Assembly: GCA_006969905.1 (NCBI GenBank)
Contig: CP030887.1
Span: 2,344,730-2,408,729 of the forward strand
Source of the DNA: Balneolaceae bacterium
GTDB lineage: Bacteria > Bacteroidota > Rhodothermia > Balneolales > Balneolaceae
Direction of reading: 5' to 3'
DNA length: 64,000 nt
The notes under the pieces: generated by a model
Told to the model about the DNA's origin: nothing
Seen by the model: only the letters and a program-made list of their open reading frames with translations
Database searches by the model: none
Position numbers and translations under genes: made by a program
Shown: one piece after another, positions 51,278 to 60,085 of the stretch
Layout: every line of letters begins with the position of its first letter
Numbering within the stretch: position 1 is the first letter of the stretch

Positions 51278-52831
51278 CTAATCCACCATCTGGTTTATGA
51301 GTTCAAGATCGGATATCAGGGTAGGATTATCTTTGTTGTACTCAAGCCCCATCAGGATATAATCTTTTGCTTTCTGGTAGTCAGCCCTGCGGATTTGTTG
51401 CATGGCCAATTCATGAAAAACATTAGCAGTAAATGATTTCAGGTAAATATTTTCAGGCTGTATGCTATGCGCCAGTTTGATATCAGAAAGGAGTTTGGGT
51501 GCATTGTCCTGGACAATAGGAATTTCAATCAGGCCGGATAAAATAATTCGCACCTGTGCGTCCTGAACGACAGGATATCCTTGAGGGTAATCCACAGCAA
51601 GTTGATCAATTTGAGCCCTGGCTGCCTCCAACAAACCAAATTGTGCCAATCTTAAGGCATGGTTAGTGCTTACGGAAACGTAATAAGTAATCAACCGTCC
51701 ATTTTTGGGATCAATTTGTAATGCCTTTTCGAGGTTTTCTTTTGCCAGGTTAGAATCTCCCTTTAGGGAAGCATTTTGTGCAATGGATGTATAAATATAT
51801 ACCTGGTATTCATTTATTTTTGATTTTATTAACGTATCAGGAAACACTTCATCCCGTGCACGATTAATCAAGGATTGAGCGTCATCAAACGTATCCTCCA
51901 TCTTCATTAAATCCTCAATCAGTTCACCAAGGTGGGGGATTAATGTATAAGTCAACAAAGAGTCTTCAGGTGTTGATTCTAAAAGGATATGGAGTAACTC
52001 TGCTTTTTCATTTACAGCCAGGGTGAAATCCAATTGGGAAATACTAACGGTGTACTTGTAGGCTTCAGAGAATTGAGGGTTATCATAAAGTATCAGTGCT
52101 TTTCGGAATTTATTGTAAGACTCCCGGTACCTTTTTTCATCAGAATACATCACCCCGTCATTGTAATACTGGATGGCCAGTAATTCCCTTTCACCAATGG
52201 GGATGGTTTCTTTCACATATTCCGCAAATATCTGTTCAGCACCTTTCTCTTCAAGTTCTTGCTGGCTGATAAGCTTACTGTCTAAAAGGGTTTTAAGAAC
52301 GGATTCTATATCCGTATCAAAATCAAAGCCATTCTCAGGGGCAGTGAGTTCTACTATAATTTCATTATTATCATCCGGGATAGCGGCAAACACATGGGCA
52401 GGAGTTTCATAAATTTGGAAAGGGATTTCAAAAACCTCAGCCATACTTACAAAAAAAGCAGTAGCCGTTACACAGTTGTATGCATTATCAGTAATTAACT
52501 CACTTACCCTCGAATTGAGTTTATATCTCAGAAAGACCTTTTCATGCAGGTATTTAAAAATGATCTCGGCTTTCCTTTTATCCGAAAAACGGTCTTTGAT
52601 TTTTTTCTCTAATTCATTCTTATGCAAATCAACAAAGCCCCGATAACCTTCAAAATCCCCCGGTGATGAATAAGCCGAAAATACAAACTGGTCATAAGCC
52701 AAAGGATACTGTGTTGAAAAAGAATCCCAGTCTTCAATCATTTGGGAATTAAGCTCAGTAGTAGTTTGAGCCGTTACTGTAGTAAGGATTGCACTTACAA
52801 AGCCAATGATAAAGCAAAGCCGTACCAGCAT
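51278..52831 (-). CDS. Exported transglutaminase-like protein with TPR domain
   Basis: 517 residues from the ATG at 52831 (MLVRLCFIIGFVSAILTTVT); the frame is open to 52876, which would overlap the upstream gene. Signal peptide to about 21 (ending VTAQ). Papain/transglutaminase-like segment about 85-160 with Cys in YNCVTATAFFVSMAEVF and His in IYETPAHVFAAI, plausible members of a Cys-His catalytic pair. The rest is helical, with TPR-type units (AIQYYNDGVMYSDEKRYRES, NLEKALQIDPKNGRLI, DYQKAKDYILMGLEYNKDNP). It may act on peptides or isopeptide bonds in the periplasm; the substrate is unknown. Follows an exonuclease gene by 25 bases; stop codons of this gene and the convergent flavoprotein gene are adjacent. 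Confidence 0.75.
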   Translation of the reverse strand: MLVRLCFIIGFVSAILTTVTAQTTTELNSQMIEDWDSFSTQYPLAYDQFVFSAYSSPGDFEGYRGFVDLHKNELEKKIKDRFSDKRKAEIIFKYLHEKVFLRYKLNSRVSELITDNAYNCVTATAFFVSMAEVFEIPFQIYETPAHVFAAIPDDNNEIIVELTAPENGFDFDTDIESVLKTLLDSKLISQQELEEKGAEQIFAEYVKETIPIGERELLAIQYYNDGVMYSDEKRYRESYNKFRKALILYDNPQFSEAYKYTVSISQLDFTLAVNEKAELLHILLESTPEDSLLTYTLIPHLGELIEDLMKMEDTFDDAQSLINRARDEVFPDTLIKSKINEYQVYIYTSIAQNASLKGDSNLAKENLEKALQIDPKNGRLITYYVSVSTNHALRLAQFGLLEAARAQIDQLAVDYPQGYPVVQDAQVRIILSGLIEIPIVQDNAPKLLSDIKLAHSIQPENIYLKSFTANVFHELAMQQIRRADYQKAKDYILMGLEYNKDNPTLISDLELINQMVD

Positions 52832-52856
52832 ATTCTTTGAACTTTGCAGAATTCTA

Positions 52857-53564
52857 TTAATTGCTCTGGATCTCATTCAATTTGCTAAGTGCCCGTTCCT
52901 TTAAATTCTCGAACTGATCCTGTGGTATCATTCCCACTGTATATTGGTGATATAGCCACACAATATAGGTAGCCATTACATCTTCATAGCAATAGTGCTC
53001 AATTAAGTCCAGCTCACTTCTGCGATACATGGCAAGTACTTCGTTGCCTTCTCCTGTCTGTTTGAAGGGGATTCCAATCAATTGCCCGAGATGCTTGAGC
53101 TTTGGCCAGGAACTTGCCCCGTAATTGCTGAACTCATCTACTAAATCAACATTATGCTTACTGTACCGGTAACGAATTTCGTAGTCATTCATGCGGACCG
53201 GCATTTGCAACCCGTGTTTCATAGCCCGGTAAGTGATAAGAGGGATATCAAACCCCTTACCATTATGATGAATAAGCCCGAAATCTTTGTAGGTGCCGAT
53301 TGCTTCAAAAATTTTGAGCAGTCCTTCTTTTTCGTCTTTTCCGTTCCAGCTTACTTTTTGTCGGGGCTGCCCGGTATTTTCAATCCACAAGCCTACCCAA
53401 GAAACCACCCTGTGGTACATAGGAGGGAGGAAACCGGATTTGTTTTTGGCTAATTGTTCACTAGCTATTTCTAAGAGGGTATCTTCATCCGATTCATGAT
53501 CGTTCAAAACCTCACGGACAAACTCAAAATCAGGAATGGTTTCTACATCAAAAATAAAAAACAT
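52857..53564 (-). CDS. PolB-like 3'-5' exonuclease (DnaQ fold)
   Basis: 235 residues. Exonuclease motif I FDVETIPDFEFV (Asp and Glu for metal binding), motif II LIHHNGKGFDIPLITYRAM (Asp), and motif III CYEDVMATYIVWLY (Asp in an ED pair). This pattern is that of the predicted 3'-5' exonuclease related to the proofreading domain of family B polymerases (PF10108 by memory). A standalone enzyme, expected to trim single-stranded DNA or RNA 3' ends in the cytoplasm. Neighbours: asparaginase 58 bases upstream and the transglutaminase-like gene downstream on the same strand; no functional link is obvious. Confidence 0.85.
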   Translation of the reverse strand: MFFIFDVETIPDFEFVREVLNDHESDEDTLLEIASEQLAKNKSGFLPPMYHRVVSWVGLWIENTGQPRQKVSWNGKDEKEGLLKIFEAIGTYKDFGLIHHNGKGFDIPLITYRAMKHGLQMPVRMNDYEIRYRYSKHNVDLVDEFSNYGASSWPKLKHLGQLIGIPFKQTGEGNEVLAMYRRSELDLIEHYCYEDVMATYIVWLYHQYTVGMIPQDQFENLKERALSKLNEIQSN

Positions 53565-53622
53565 GGCACTGTTTGTTTTTGATGAGTATAGCTAATGGGC
53601 AATTAAAATGCTCTAGGAATTC

Positions 53623-54618
53623 CTACGAGGCTAATTCTCCCTGAAGCGATTTTATATACTGTGTTTCAATCTCTTTTTTGGAATCATAGTTAGCTAAGAG
53701 CCACATCATTTTAGTGAGGGAAGCTTCCAGGGTCATATCTGCCCCGGAAATAGCCCCGGCTTTCAGGGCAGCCCGGCCTGCAGGGTATTTGGTAAGATCA
53801 ACAGAGTCATAATCAGCCTGGGAAATAATGACCACAATAACACCGGCGTCTTTGCACTTCTCAAAAAACGGAAGCAGGTTAAATTCACCTTTCATCGGGA
53901 AATTGCCGCTGCCAAAAGTCCGGCAAATAACGGCTTTAATTTTGGTGAGATCAAGACAGTTTAAAAACTCTGTATTAAGGGATGGATGCACAGTCAATAC
54001 AAAAACCTCATTGGAGAACTCCGGGATTACTTCAAGGCCATCAGTATTGTTTTTTGTTGTGATATTGAATTCGATATCCAATCCTATTTCCGCCAGGGTA
54101 GAGTGATTCGGAGATCCGAAAGCGTCAAAATCACCAATACTCAATTTGGTAGTCCGGTTGCCTTTATACACCTTATCGTTAAAACAGATTCCTACATCTT
54201 TAAGGTGAGTAGTTGCTATTTCAATAGCATTGATCAGGTTTCTGCGTGCATCGCTCCGTATACTGCTCAATGGCACCTGGCTTCCGGTAAAAATGACGGG
54301 TTTTGAAAGATTCTTAAATGCGAAAGACAAGGCAGAAGCAGTATAAGCCATTGTATCTGTTCCGTGAAGGATCACAAAGCCATCGTAGTTTGGATAGTTC
54401 TCTTCAATACACAATGCCAGTTCTCTCCAGTGGCTTATGTTCAGGTCGGAGCTGTCTTCAAAAAAAAGGGGATGGGTTTCCACCTCGGCAATCTGGTTCA
54501 ATTCCGGTACCTGGTTGGTTAAATGTGCCGCCCACGCATCAGGATCAAGCTCCACACCTTCCCCTTTAGCACTCATTGCAATGGTTCCCCCGGTCTGTAT
54601 TAACAGTATTTTTTTCAT
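53623..54618 (-). CDS. ansA: L-asparaginase, type I (cytoplasmic)
   Basis: 331 residues from the ATG at 54618 (MKKILLIQTGGTIAM), the standard beginning of the family; the open frame upstream is not part of the protein. Active-site threonine T12 in TGGTIAM, second catalytic set in ILHGTDTMAYTASAL (T88, D89), and a Lys in the FNDKVYKGNRTTK segment. No signal peptide, hence the cytoplasmic type I enzyme that hydrolyses asparagine to aspartate and ammonia. Divergent from the EF-G-like gene. Confidence 0.9.
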   Translation of the reverse strand: MKKILLIQTGGTIAMSAKGEGVELDPDAWAAHLTNQVPELNQIAEVETHPLFFEDSSDLNISHWRELALCIEENYPNYDGFVILHGTDTMAYTASALSFAFKNLSKPVIFTGSQVPLSSIRSDARRNLINAIEIATTHLKDVGICFNDKVYKGNRTTKLSIGDFDAFGSPNHSTLAEIGLDIEFNITTKNNTDGLEVIPEFSNEVFVLTVHPSLNTEFLNCLDLTKIKAVICRTFGSGNFPMKGEFNLLPFFEKCKDAGVIVVIISQADYDSVDLTKYPAGRAALKAGAISGADMTLEASLTKMMWLLANYDSKKEIETQYIKSLQGELAS

Positions 54619-54760
54619 CTTGATTCTTTGCTCAAGCAGTTTAAATTGTTTCTTCACATTCTTTTCATGAATGTTCCCGTATTTAGAAGACAAATATAAA
54701 GCGTAAATACTGAAAGCGCTTTTATGTTTTCATCGAGAGATGAAACTTAACCTTAGTAAA

Positions 54761-54766
54761 AAGGAG
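54761..54766 (+). promoter_or_regulatory. Strong Shine-Dalgarno site for the EF-G-like gene
   Basis: AAGGAG ends six bases before the ATG at 54773 and decides this start over the in-frame ATG at 54740. It is one of the few clear Shine-Dalgarno sequences in the window, fitting a highly translated gene. Confidence 0.7.
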
Positions 54767-54772
54767 ATTACC

Positions 54773-56899
54773 ATGAAAGTTTACAATCCTTCCCGTGTTA
54801 GAAATGTTGTACTGTTGGGGCATTCCGGCTCCGGTAAAACAACCCTGGCGGAGACTATGTTGTTTGAAGCCGGAGCCATTAACCGAAGGGGAACAGTTGA
54901 ATCAAAAAATACCGTATCTGACTATCACGACCTGGAGAAGGAAAAAGAGAAATCCATTTACTCATCATTCATGAACCTGGATTGGAGGGGTAACAAAATT
55001 AATTTAATCGATACACCGGGCACATCTGATTACATCGGGGAAGTTGTAGGCCCGCTTCGTGTTGCTGATACTGCTTTGTTTGTATTGAATGCTGAGCATG
55101 GTGTTGAAGTAGCTACGGATTCTCTATGGAAATTTGCCCGGCGCTATAATGTACCTTCCATGTTTGTGGTTAACAAACTGGATAACGAGCGCTCTGATTT
55201 CTGGAAAACAGTAGAGCAAGCCAAAGAGCATTACGGACGTGAAGTAACGGTTGTACAATTCCCTTACAGCGAAGGAAATGACTTCCATGCCATAGTTGAT
55301 GTATTAAGAATGACGATGTATGAGTTCCCGGAAGGCGGAGGTAAACCGGACAAGCTTCCTATCCCTGACTCTATAAAAGAACGTGCTGACCAACTGCACC
55401 AGGAGCTGGTTGAAGTTATAGCCGAAAATGATGAAACGTTGATGGATATCTATTTCGAGCATGGAGAGCTGGATGAAGAACAAATGCAAAAAGGATTGCA
55501 CCTTTCACTGGTAAATGGCCAGATTCATCCGGTCTTTTGCTCCTGTGCTTCCCGCAATATGGGAACCGGACGTGTGATGGGTTTTATAGGTGATGTTGCT
55601 CCCAATCCACTGGAAGGTAACCCTCCCAAAAAAGAAGACGGCTCAGAATTTGCGTTAGATCCGGATGGAAAGCCCGTAATGTTTTTGTTCAAAACACACT
55701 CCGAGTCTCATGTAGGTGATCTTATCTACTTCAAGATGTATAGCGGCTCGGTTAAGTCAGGGATGGACCTGGTGAATAGTACCACTTCGAACAGTGTAAG
55801 GCTTGGTAACTTATATCTTACAGAAGGGCACAAGCGTATTGAGGTTGACGAGATAAAAACCGGGGATATCGGTGCTGTTGTAAAGCTGAAAGACGGCGAG
55901 ATTAATGATACCCTTTCAGAAAAAGGCATGGATATTAAACTGGAAGGCATTTCTTATCCATCTACCACGATCCGTACTGCGGTAAAATTGAAGCACGAAG
56001 GGGATGAGGATAAACTGGGAAGTGCGTTGCACCAGATTCATAGGGAAGATCCTTCTATTGAAGTTGAGCACAGCCAGGAGCTAAAGCAGATCATCATTCA
56101 TGCGCAGGGAGAAGAACACCTTGCTGTAGTAGAACACGGTTTACGTGATCGCTATAAACTGGATATTGAGTTTTATGCTCCACGTATCCCCTACAGAGAA
56201 ACCATTACTAAAGGAGTTAAAACCCAGTACAAACACAAGAAACAATCAGGTGGGGCGGGACAATATGCCGAGGTGCATCTGCTCATAGAGCCTTATGAAG
56301 AGGGGATGCCTGATCCGGCTGATATGAAAGTGCGGAATTCTGATGTGCATGAACTGCCATGGGGCGGTAAACTGGTGTTTAACAACTGTATAGTTGGCGG
56401 TGTGATCGATAACCGGTTTATGCCTGCTATTTACAAAGGTGTAATGGAGAAGATGGAAAACGGCCCAATGAGTGGCTGTTGTGCCCGCGACATCAGGGTA
56501 TCAGTATTTGATGGTTCTATGCACTCTGTGGATTCCAATGAAGCTGCCTTTAAAACGGCTGGACGAATGGCCTTCCGGGATGGGTTTTTAAATGCAAACC
56601 CACAACTGCTGGAGCCTGTGTATGATGTGGAAGTAACCGTTCCTGCAGATTATATGGGTGATGTGATGGGTGATTTGGGAACACGCAGAGGGCAGATCCA
56701 GGGAATGGATGCGGAGGGAAGCCTCCAGAAAATCCGTGCCCAGGTACCTCTTGAAGAGCTCGATCAATACTCAACGCGGCTAAAGTCCATGACCCAGGGA
56801 AGTGCAACATACACCCGTGAGTTTTCGCACTACGCAGCCGCTCCTTTTGATGTACAAGAGCGTGTAATGAAAGAAAACGAAGAGTTGGAAGAAGCTTAG
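54773..56899 (+). CDS. Elongation factor G-like GTPase (EF-G2/FusA2 type)
   Basis: 708 residues (MKVYNPSRVRNVVLL). Domain order of EF-G: GTPase about 8-290, domain II about 310-390, III about 405-480, IV about 483-600, V about 605-700. The P-loop reads GHSGSGKTTLAE instead of the AHIDAGKTT of canonical EF-G; other motifs are DTPG (switch II), NKLDNE (G4) and a G5-like CSCASRN. Domain IV begins RIPYRETITKGVKTQYKHKK, QSGGAGQYAEV. This places it in the EF-G-like paralogue group (EF-G2) rather than the main translocase; canonical fusA is expected elsewhere. Its role may be ribosome recycling or translation under stress. Ends at a strong terminator. Confidence 0.9.
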   Translation: MKVYNPSRVRNVVLLGHSGSGKTTLAETMLFEAGAINRRGTVESKNTVSDYHDLEKEKEKSIYSSFMNLDWRGNKINLIDTPGTSDYIGEVVGPLRVADTALFVLNAEHGVEVATDSLWKFARRYNVPSMFVVNKLDNERSDFWKTVEQAKEHYGREVTVVQFPYSEGNDFHAIVDVLRMTMYEFPEGGGKPDKLPIPDSIKERADQLHQELVEVIAENDETLMDIYFEHGELDEEQMQKGLHLSLVNGQIHPVFCSCASRNMGTGRVMGFIGDVAPNPLEGNPPKKEDGSEFALDPDGKPVMFLFKTHSESHVGDLIYFKMYSGSVKSGMDLVNSTTSNSVRLGNLYLTEGHKRIEVDEIKTGDIGAVVKLKDGEINDTLSEKGMDIKLEGISYPSTTIRTAVKLKHEGDEDKLGSALHQIHREDPSIEVEHSQELKQIIIHAQGEEHLAVVEHGLRDRYKLDIEFYAPRIPYRETITKGVKTQYKHKKQSGGAGQYAEVHLLIEPYEEGMPDPADMKVRNSDVHELPWGGKLVFNNCIVGGVIDNRFMPAIYKGVMEKMENGPMSGCCARDIRVSVFDGSMHSVDSNEAAFKTAGRMAFRDGFLNANPQLLEPVYDVEVTVPADYMGDVMGDLGTRRGQIQGMDAEGSLQKIRAQVPLEELDQYSTRLKSMTQGSATYTREFSHYAAAPFDVQERVMKENEELEEA

Positions 56900-56920
56900 T
56901 TTTCTACTCAAATATCTACA

Positions 56921-56950
56921 AAAAGCCGTTCATTTATGAACGGCTTTTTT
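56921..56950 (+). terminator. Terminator of the EF-G-like gene
   Basis: Arms AAAGCCGTTCAT / ATGAACGGCTTT with a two-base TT loop, followed by a T run. A textbook intrinsic terminator just past the stop codon. Confidence 0.9.
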
Positions 56951-57347
56951 GCCTGATATTCACAACCACAAAGATAACTTCGCTGGTTTTAATGCCATCA
57001 TGTTAAGATAGGAGGTAAGGAACCGTACGACCGATCGAATCATACGGAACAGGAAGGACCGTGAAGGCCATGCCTTCACGACTCTATTCGCAATTTGGTC
57101 AACTTTTAAGATCAGAGAGTATGAAAAGCTCTTATTTTCACAAGTGTTGGGACGTAGCACACAAAATAAATAGGGGCTTGTATTCATAGCCTTTGGATAG
57201 TATGTTTTCAGTAAGGCAGTGGTTGAATCTCGATGTACCTGTTATGAAAAGAATCACTATAAAGGATATTTCAGGCTACCACTTTTGTGGTATTTTACTC
57301 TTTAGCGAACTTGCCCCTGCCATTAACCCAAATCAAATACAAATTGT
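56951..57347. other. Intergenic region with structured repeats
   Basis: About 400 bases without a gene I can support. It holds a palindrome at 57060-57080, a nearby looser inverted repeat (CCGTA ... TACGG, about 57023-57047) and the 13-mer CTCTATTCGCAAT (57082-57094) that reappears at 61342-61354. A minus-strand reading frame at 56960-57187 has no clear coding character. The right end must contain the promoter of the 57348 operon. Confidence 0.5.
57060..57080. repeat. Nine-base-arm palindrome in intergenic DNA
   Basis: CGTGAAGGC (57060-57068) and its exact complement GCCTTCACG (57072-57080) are separated by CAT. No T run follows, so it is not an obvious terminator; a dispersed repeat or protein-binding site is more likely. 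Confidence 0.6.
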
Positions 57348-57704
57348 ATGAGCTCGACAACTAATAACTCCATAAAAATCTTAGTTCCATATATTCGCTT
57401 AACTAAGAATACCGAAAATGAATACACTCTTTGGGTCGCAGTATTTATCCCAAATAACTATAGTATTCCTAATGAACCAACAGTAAATGTTGAAAACCCA
57501 AATCTTGTGCAGGTAAATATCAATGCTGAAGGCCCCGAAGCTTCTCCTTCATCGGAATGGGAAGTAGTTCCTTTTAAGGTTTCTCTTCCCACTCCGGAAA
57601 ATGGCCCGGTTGGGGATGCAGTCATTAATACTACGGTTTGGTTGAATGACCCCGAGAATGAAGGCAGCACAAAAATAAAATACACTGAAGTAGAAGAAGG
57701 TTAA
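57348..57704 (+). CDS. Small beta-rich protein of unknown function at the head of a two-component operon
   Basis: 118 residues, no signal peptide, strongly acidic. The sequence alternates short hydrophobic strands and polar turns (NSIKILVPYIRLTKNTENEY, TLWVAVFIPNNYSIP, EWEVVPFKVSLPTP, VGDAVINTTVWLNDPENEGS), suggesting an immunoglobulin-like beta sandwich. Not recognised. It ends 10 bases before the sensor kinase gene in the same direction, so it is probably co-transcribed with the kinase and response regulator and could be an output or an accessory of that system. Confidence 0.65.
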   Translation: MSSTTNNSIKILVPYIRLTKNTENEYTLWVAVFIPNNYSIPNEPTVNVENPNLVQVNINAEGPEASPSSEWEVVPFKVSLPTPENGPVGDAVINTTVWLNDPENEGSTKIKYTEVEEG

Positions 57705-57714
57705 CAATATAAGT

Positions 57715-60075
57715 ATGACTTATTACTGCTCTTCAAAAAAGTGCAGAATCATAGCAGTAGTATTCTGCACTTTTTTTTTAGAAGTTCTGCCTGCTTTTGG
57801 TCAAGATTCAGATTTCCTGGAACAAATTGCTGAAAAAGCCGAGTCCTTTTATCCTGCTAAACTGGACTCCAGCCTGATTTTGGCTGATCAGGTTTTAAGT
57901 GAGATCAGAAACGGAGAAATTAGCTCACCACTGGAAGAAAAGATGCTTGACTTAAAAGGATGGGCAAACCGGAGAAAAGGGGAAACCGGGCTTGCTGAAA
58001 AATATTTTTTAGAAAGCATAGCTTTGAGTGAGAGTAAAGGTAATTTTCAGCAACTGGGGAGTACATACAATCGGCTGGGCTTGTTATACCGGGGCATGGG
58101 CCGTTTCGATGAAGCTCTTGAAAGCTACCAGGTAAGCCTCGAATTACGCACGCGTGTTGGAAATATGCGGGGAGTAGCCGGAACCTTGAATAATATCGGG
58201 AACCTATACCGGGCTATGGGAGAGACGGAAAAAGCTTATGAGAGTTTTATAAAGAGTATTGAGATGCGGCAGGAGATTGGGGACCTTGCTTATCTTTCCA
58301 ATGGGTACATAAACCTGGGCAACTGGATGGCCGGAGAATCCCGTTTTGATGAGGCACTTAACTTTTATACGAAGTACAAAGAGATACAGGCTGAACTAAA
58401 AGACACCCTAGCCCTGGCAGACATCAACCGGAATATTGGGAATGTATACAATGAGCTGGGAGATTATGAAAAAGCACTTGAATACTATTTAGAAAGTGTG
58501 GCTCTTTTAGATGAAAGCTCAGTAAAAGATGACTCAGGGGATGCATACAATTACTTTAATATTGGATTGCTTTACTCAAGAACCGGATACCATGAAGAAG
58601 CCATTCAATCAACAAAAAAAGCATTAAACATATACGAGAGGTTAAATGAAACCCAGGATATTGGTTTTTCATACCAAAATATCGGTAAGTTTTTTGATGA
58701 TCTCGGCATGCCTGATTCCGCACTCAGTTATTACCAAAAAGCACTTGTTGAATACAGGAAGCTCGGAAATCCCAGTTGGGTTGCAGAGATCCTTCAAAAT
58801 ATTGGGGTGGTTTATAACAAGCAGTCATCTCCTGAACTTGCTTTAAACTTTTTATTGCAAGCGCTTCAGGTGTTGGAAGATAAAAATGAAGAAAGGTTAT
58901 TAGCATATACCCATAACAACATCGGGTCCAGTTATTTTAACTTATCTCAATACGATCAGGCGATCAATCATTATGAAAAAGGTTTGGATTATGCGACTAA
59001 AACAGGTGACTTGAGAAATCAAAGACGGGCCGCTTTTGGTTTGGCGGAGGTCTATGGAGAGTTAAGAGACTTCAGGAATGCTTTCGAATATCAATTGCTT
59101 TATGATGTTTATAAAGACAGCTTGTTGAATATTGAGCGGGCTAAGGCAGTCGAAGAGCTTATTACCCGTTACGAGACCGAAAAAAAGGAAGCTGAGATCA
59201 AGGTACTTACTGCTGAAAATGCTCAGAACGAAGCTTTGGTTGCTCAACGGAATGCAGAGAACAGGCTGCTCATCATTGGCATTTTATTCCTGATCGCCAT
59301 AGTGGCAGGTATTGTGGCTTTGGTAATCTACAGTAATCGAAAAAAAGCCATCATTGCTGCCCAAAAAGAGCAGCTTTTTAAGCAGGAGATTGATACCCTG
59401 ATGGAAAAGCAGCAGCTGGAATCGGTAAGTGCGATGCTTGAAGGGCAGGAAAAAGAACGTCGAAGGCTTGCTGTTGAACTACACGACAGACTTGGGAGCC
59501 TGCTCTCGCTGGTTAAAATGTATTTCAGTTCTTTAAATGAAGACATCAGGGAGAAACAACCGGAATTACATTCTTCTTTTTCAGAAGGAAACCAGTTCCT
59601 GGATGATACTTTTTCCGAAGTGCGCACTATCATCAAAGAAATGAAAGAAGGCACTTCAGCCGGAGAAGGTCTTGAAAAAGACCTAAAGGACTTGCTTTCG
59701 AAAATAACCAGGTTGGGTGTCAAAATTGAAAGCGATATTGAAGTACCTCATAAGCTGGATAGCCTTGTAGAGATGAATGTATTTCGCATTATCCAGGAAG
59801 CTTTGAGCAATGCTCTCAAATATTCAAAAGCCGAAAAAATAGAGCTGGTTTTGAAAGGAAGCGAGAAACTGCACCTTACCGTAAAGGATAATGGAATTGG
59901 TTTTGACCCTAAGCCATCGAAACAACCCCAGGATGAAAGAGAGCGGTATGGTATTCAGAATATTGAAAATCGTGTAATACTTTTGGGCGGGGAATTTACC
60001 CTGGAGACCGCACCCGGAAAGGGGGTGGTTATTGATATTTCAATTCCACTGGTAGAGGAATCCGAACTAATTTAA
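57715..60075 (+). CDS. TPR-domain sensor histidine kinase (HisKA_3/NarL type)
   Basis: 786 residues. N-terminal signal/anchor (IIAVVFCTFFLEVLPAFGQ), periplasmic TPR array about 35-480 in 40-residue steps, for example LGSTYNRLGLLYRGMGRFDE, ALEYYLESVALLDES and AINHYEKGLDYATKTGDLR. Membrane helix about 520-543 (LLIIGILFLIAIVAGIVALV), coiled coil, then HisKA_3 with phospho-acceptor H590 in RRLAVELHDRLGSLLSL, and a HATPase domain with IQEALSNALKYSKAEK (N box), DNGIGFDP (G1) and YGIQNIENRV. The TPRs probably sense a peptide or protein partner outside the inner membrane. The cognate response regulator follows 10 bases downstream. Confidence 0.9.
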   Translation: MTYYCSSKKCRIIAVVFCTFFLEVLPAFGQDSDFLEQIAEKAESFYPAKLDSSLILADQVLSEIRNGEISSPLEEKMLDLKGWANRRKGETGLAEKYFLESIALSESKGNFQQLGSTYNRLGLLYRGMGRFDEALESYQVSLELRTRVGNMRGVAGTLNNIGNLYRAMGETEKAYESFIKSIEMRQEIGDLAYLSNGYINLGNWMAGESRFDEALNFYTKYKEIQAELKDTLALADINRNIGNVYNELGDYEKALEYYLESVALLDESSVKDDSGDAYNYFNIGLLYSRTGYHEEAIQSTKKALNIYERLNETQDIGFSYQNIGKFFDDLGMPDSALSYYQKALVEYRKLGNPSWVAEILQNIGVVYNKQSSPELALNFLLQALQVLEDKNEERLLAYTHNNIGSSYFNLSQYDQAINHYEKGLDYATKTGDLRNQRRAAFGLAEVYGELRDFRNAFEYQLLYDVYKDSLLNIERAKAVEELITRYETEKKEAEIKVLTAENAQNEALVAQRNAENRLLIIGILFLIAIVAGIVALVIYSNRKKAIIAAQKEQLFKQEIDTLMEKQQLESVSAMLEGQEKERRRLAVELHDRLGSLLSLVKMYFSSLNEDIREKQPELHSSFSEGNQFLDDTFSEVRTIIKEMKEGTSAGEGLEKDLKDLLSKITRLGVKIESDIEVPHKLDSLVEMNVFRIIQEALSNALKYSKAEKIELVLKGSEKLHLTVKDNGIGFDPKPSKQPQDERERYGIQNIENRVILLGGEFTLETAPGKGVVIDISIPLVEESELI

Positions 60076-60085
60076 TCCCGGTTTT

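Noticed and set aside
56960-57187. Minus-strand reading frame of 75 codons in the 57-kb gap
   Set aside because: It crosses a perfect palindrome and repeat words, with no recognisable domain; more likely part of a dispersed non-coding element.
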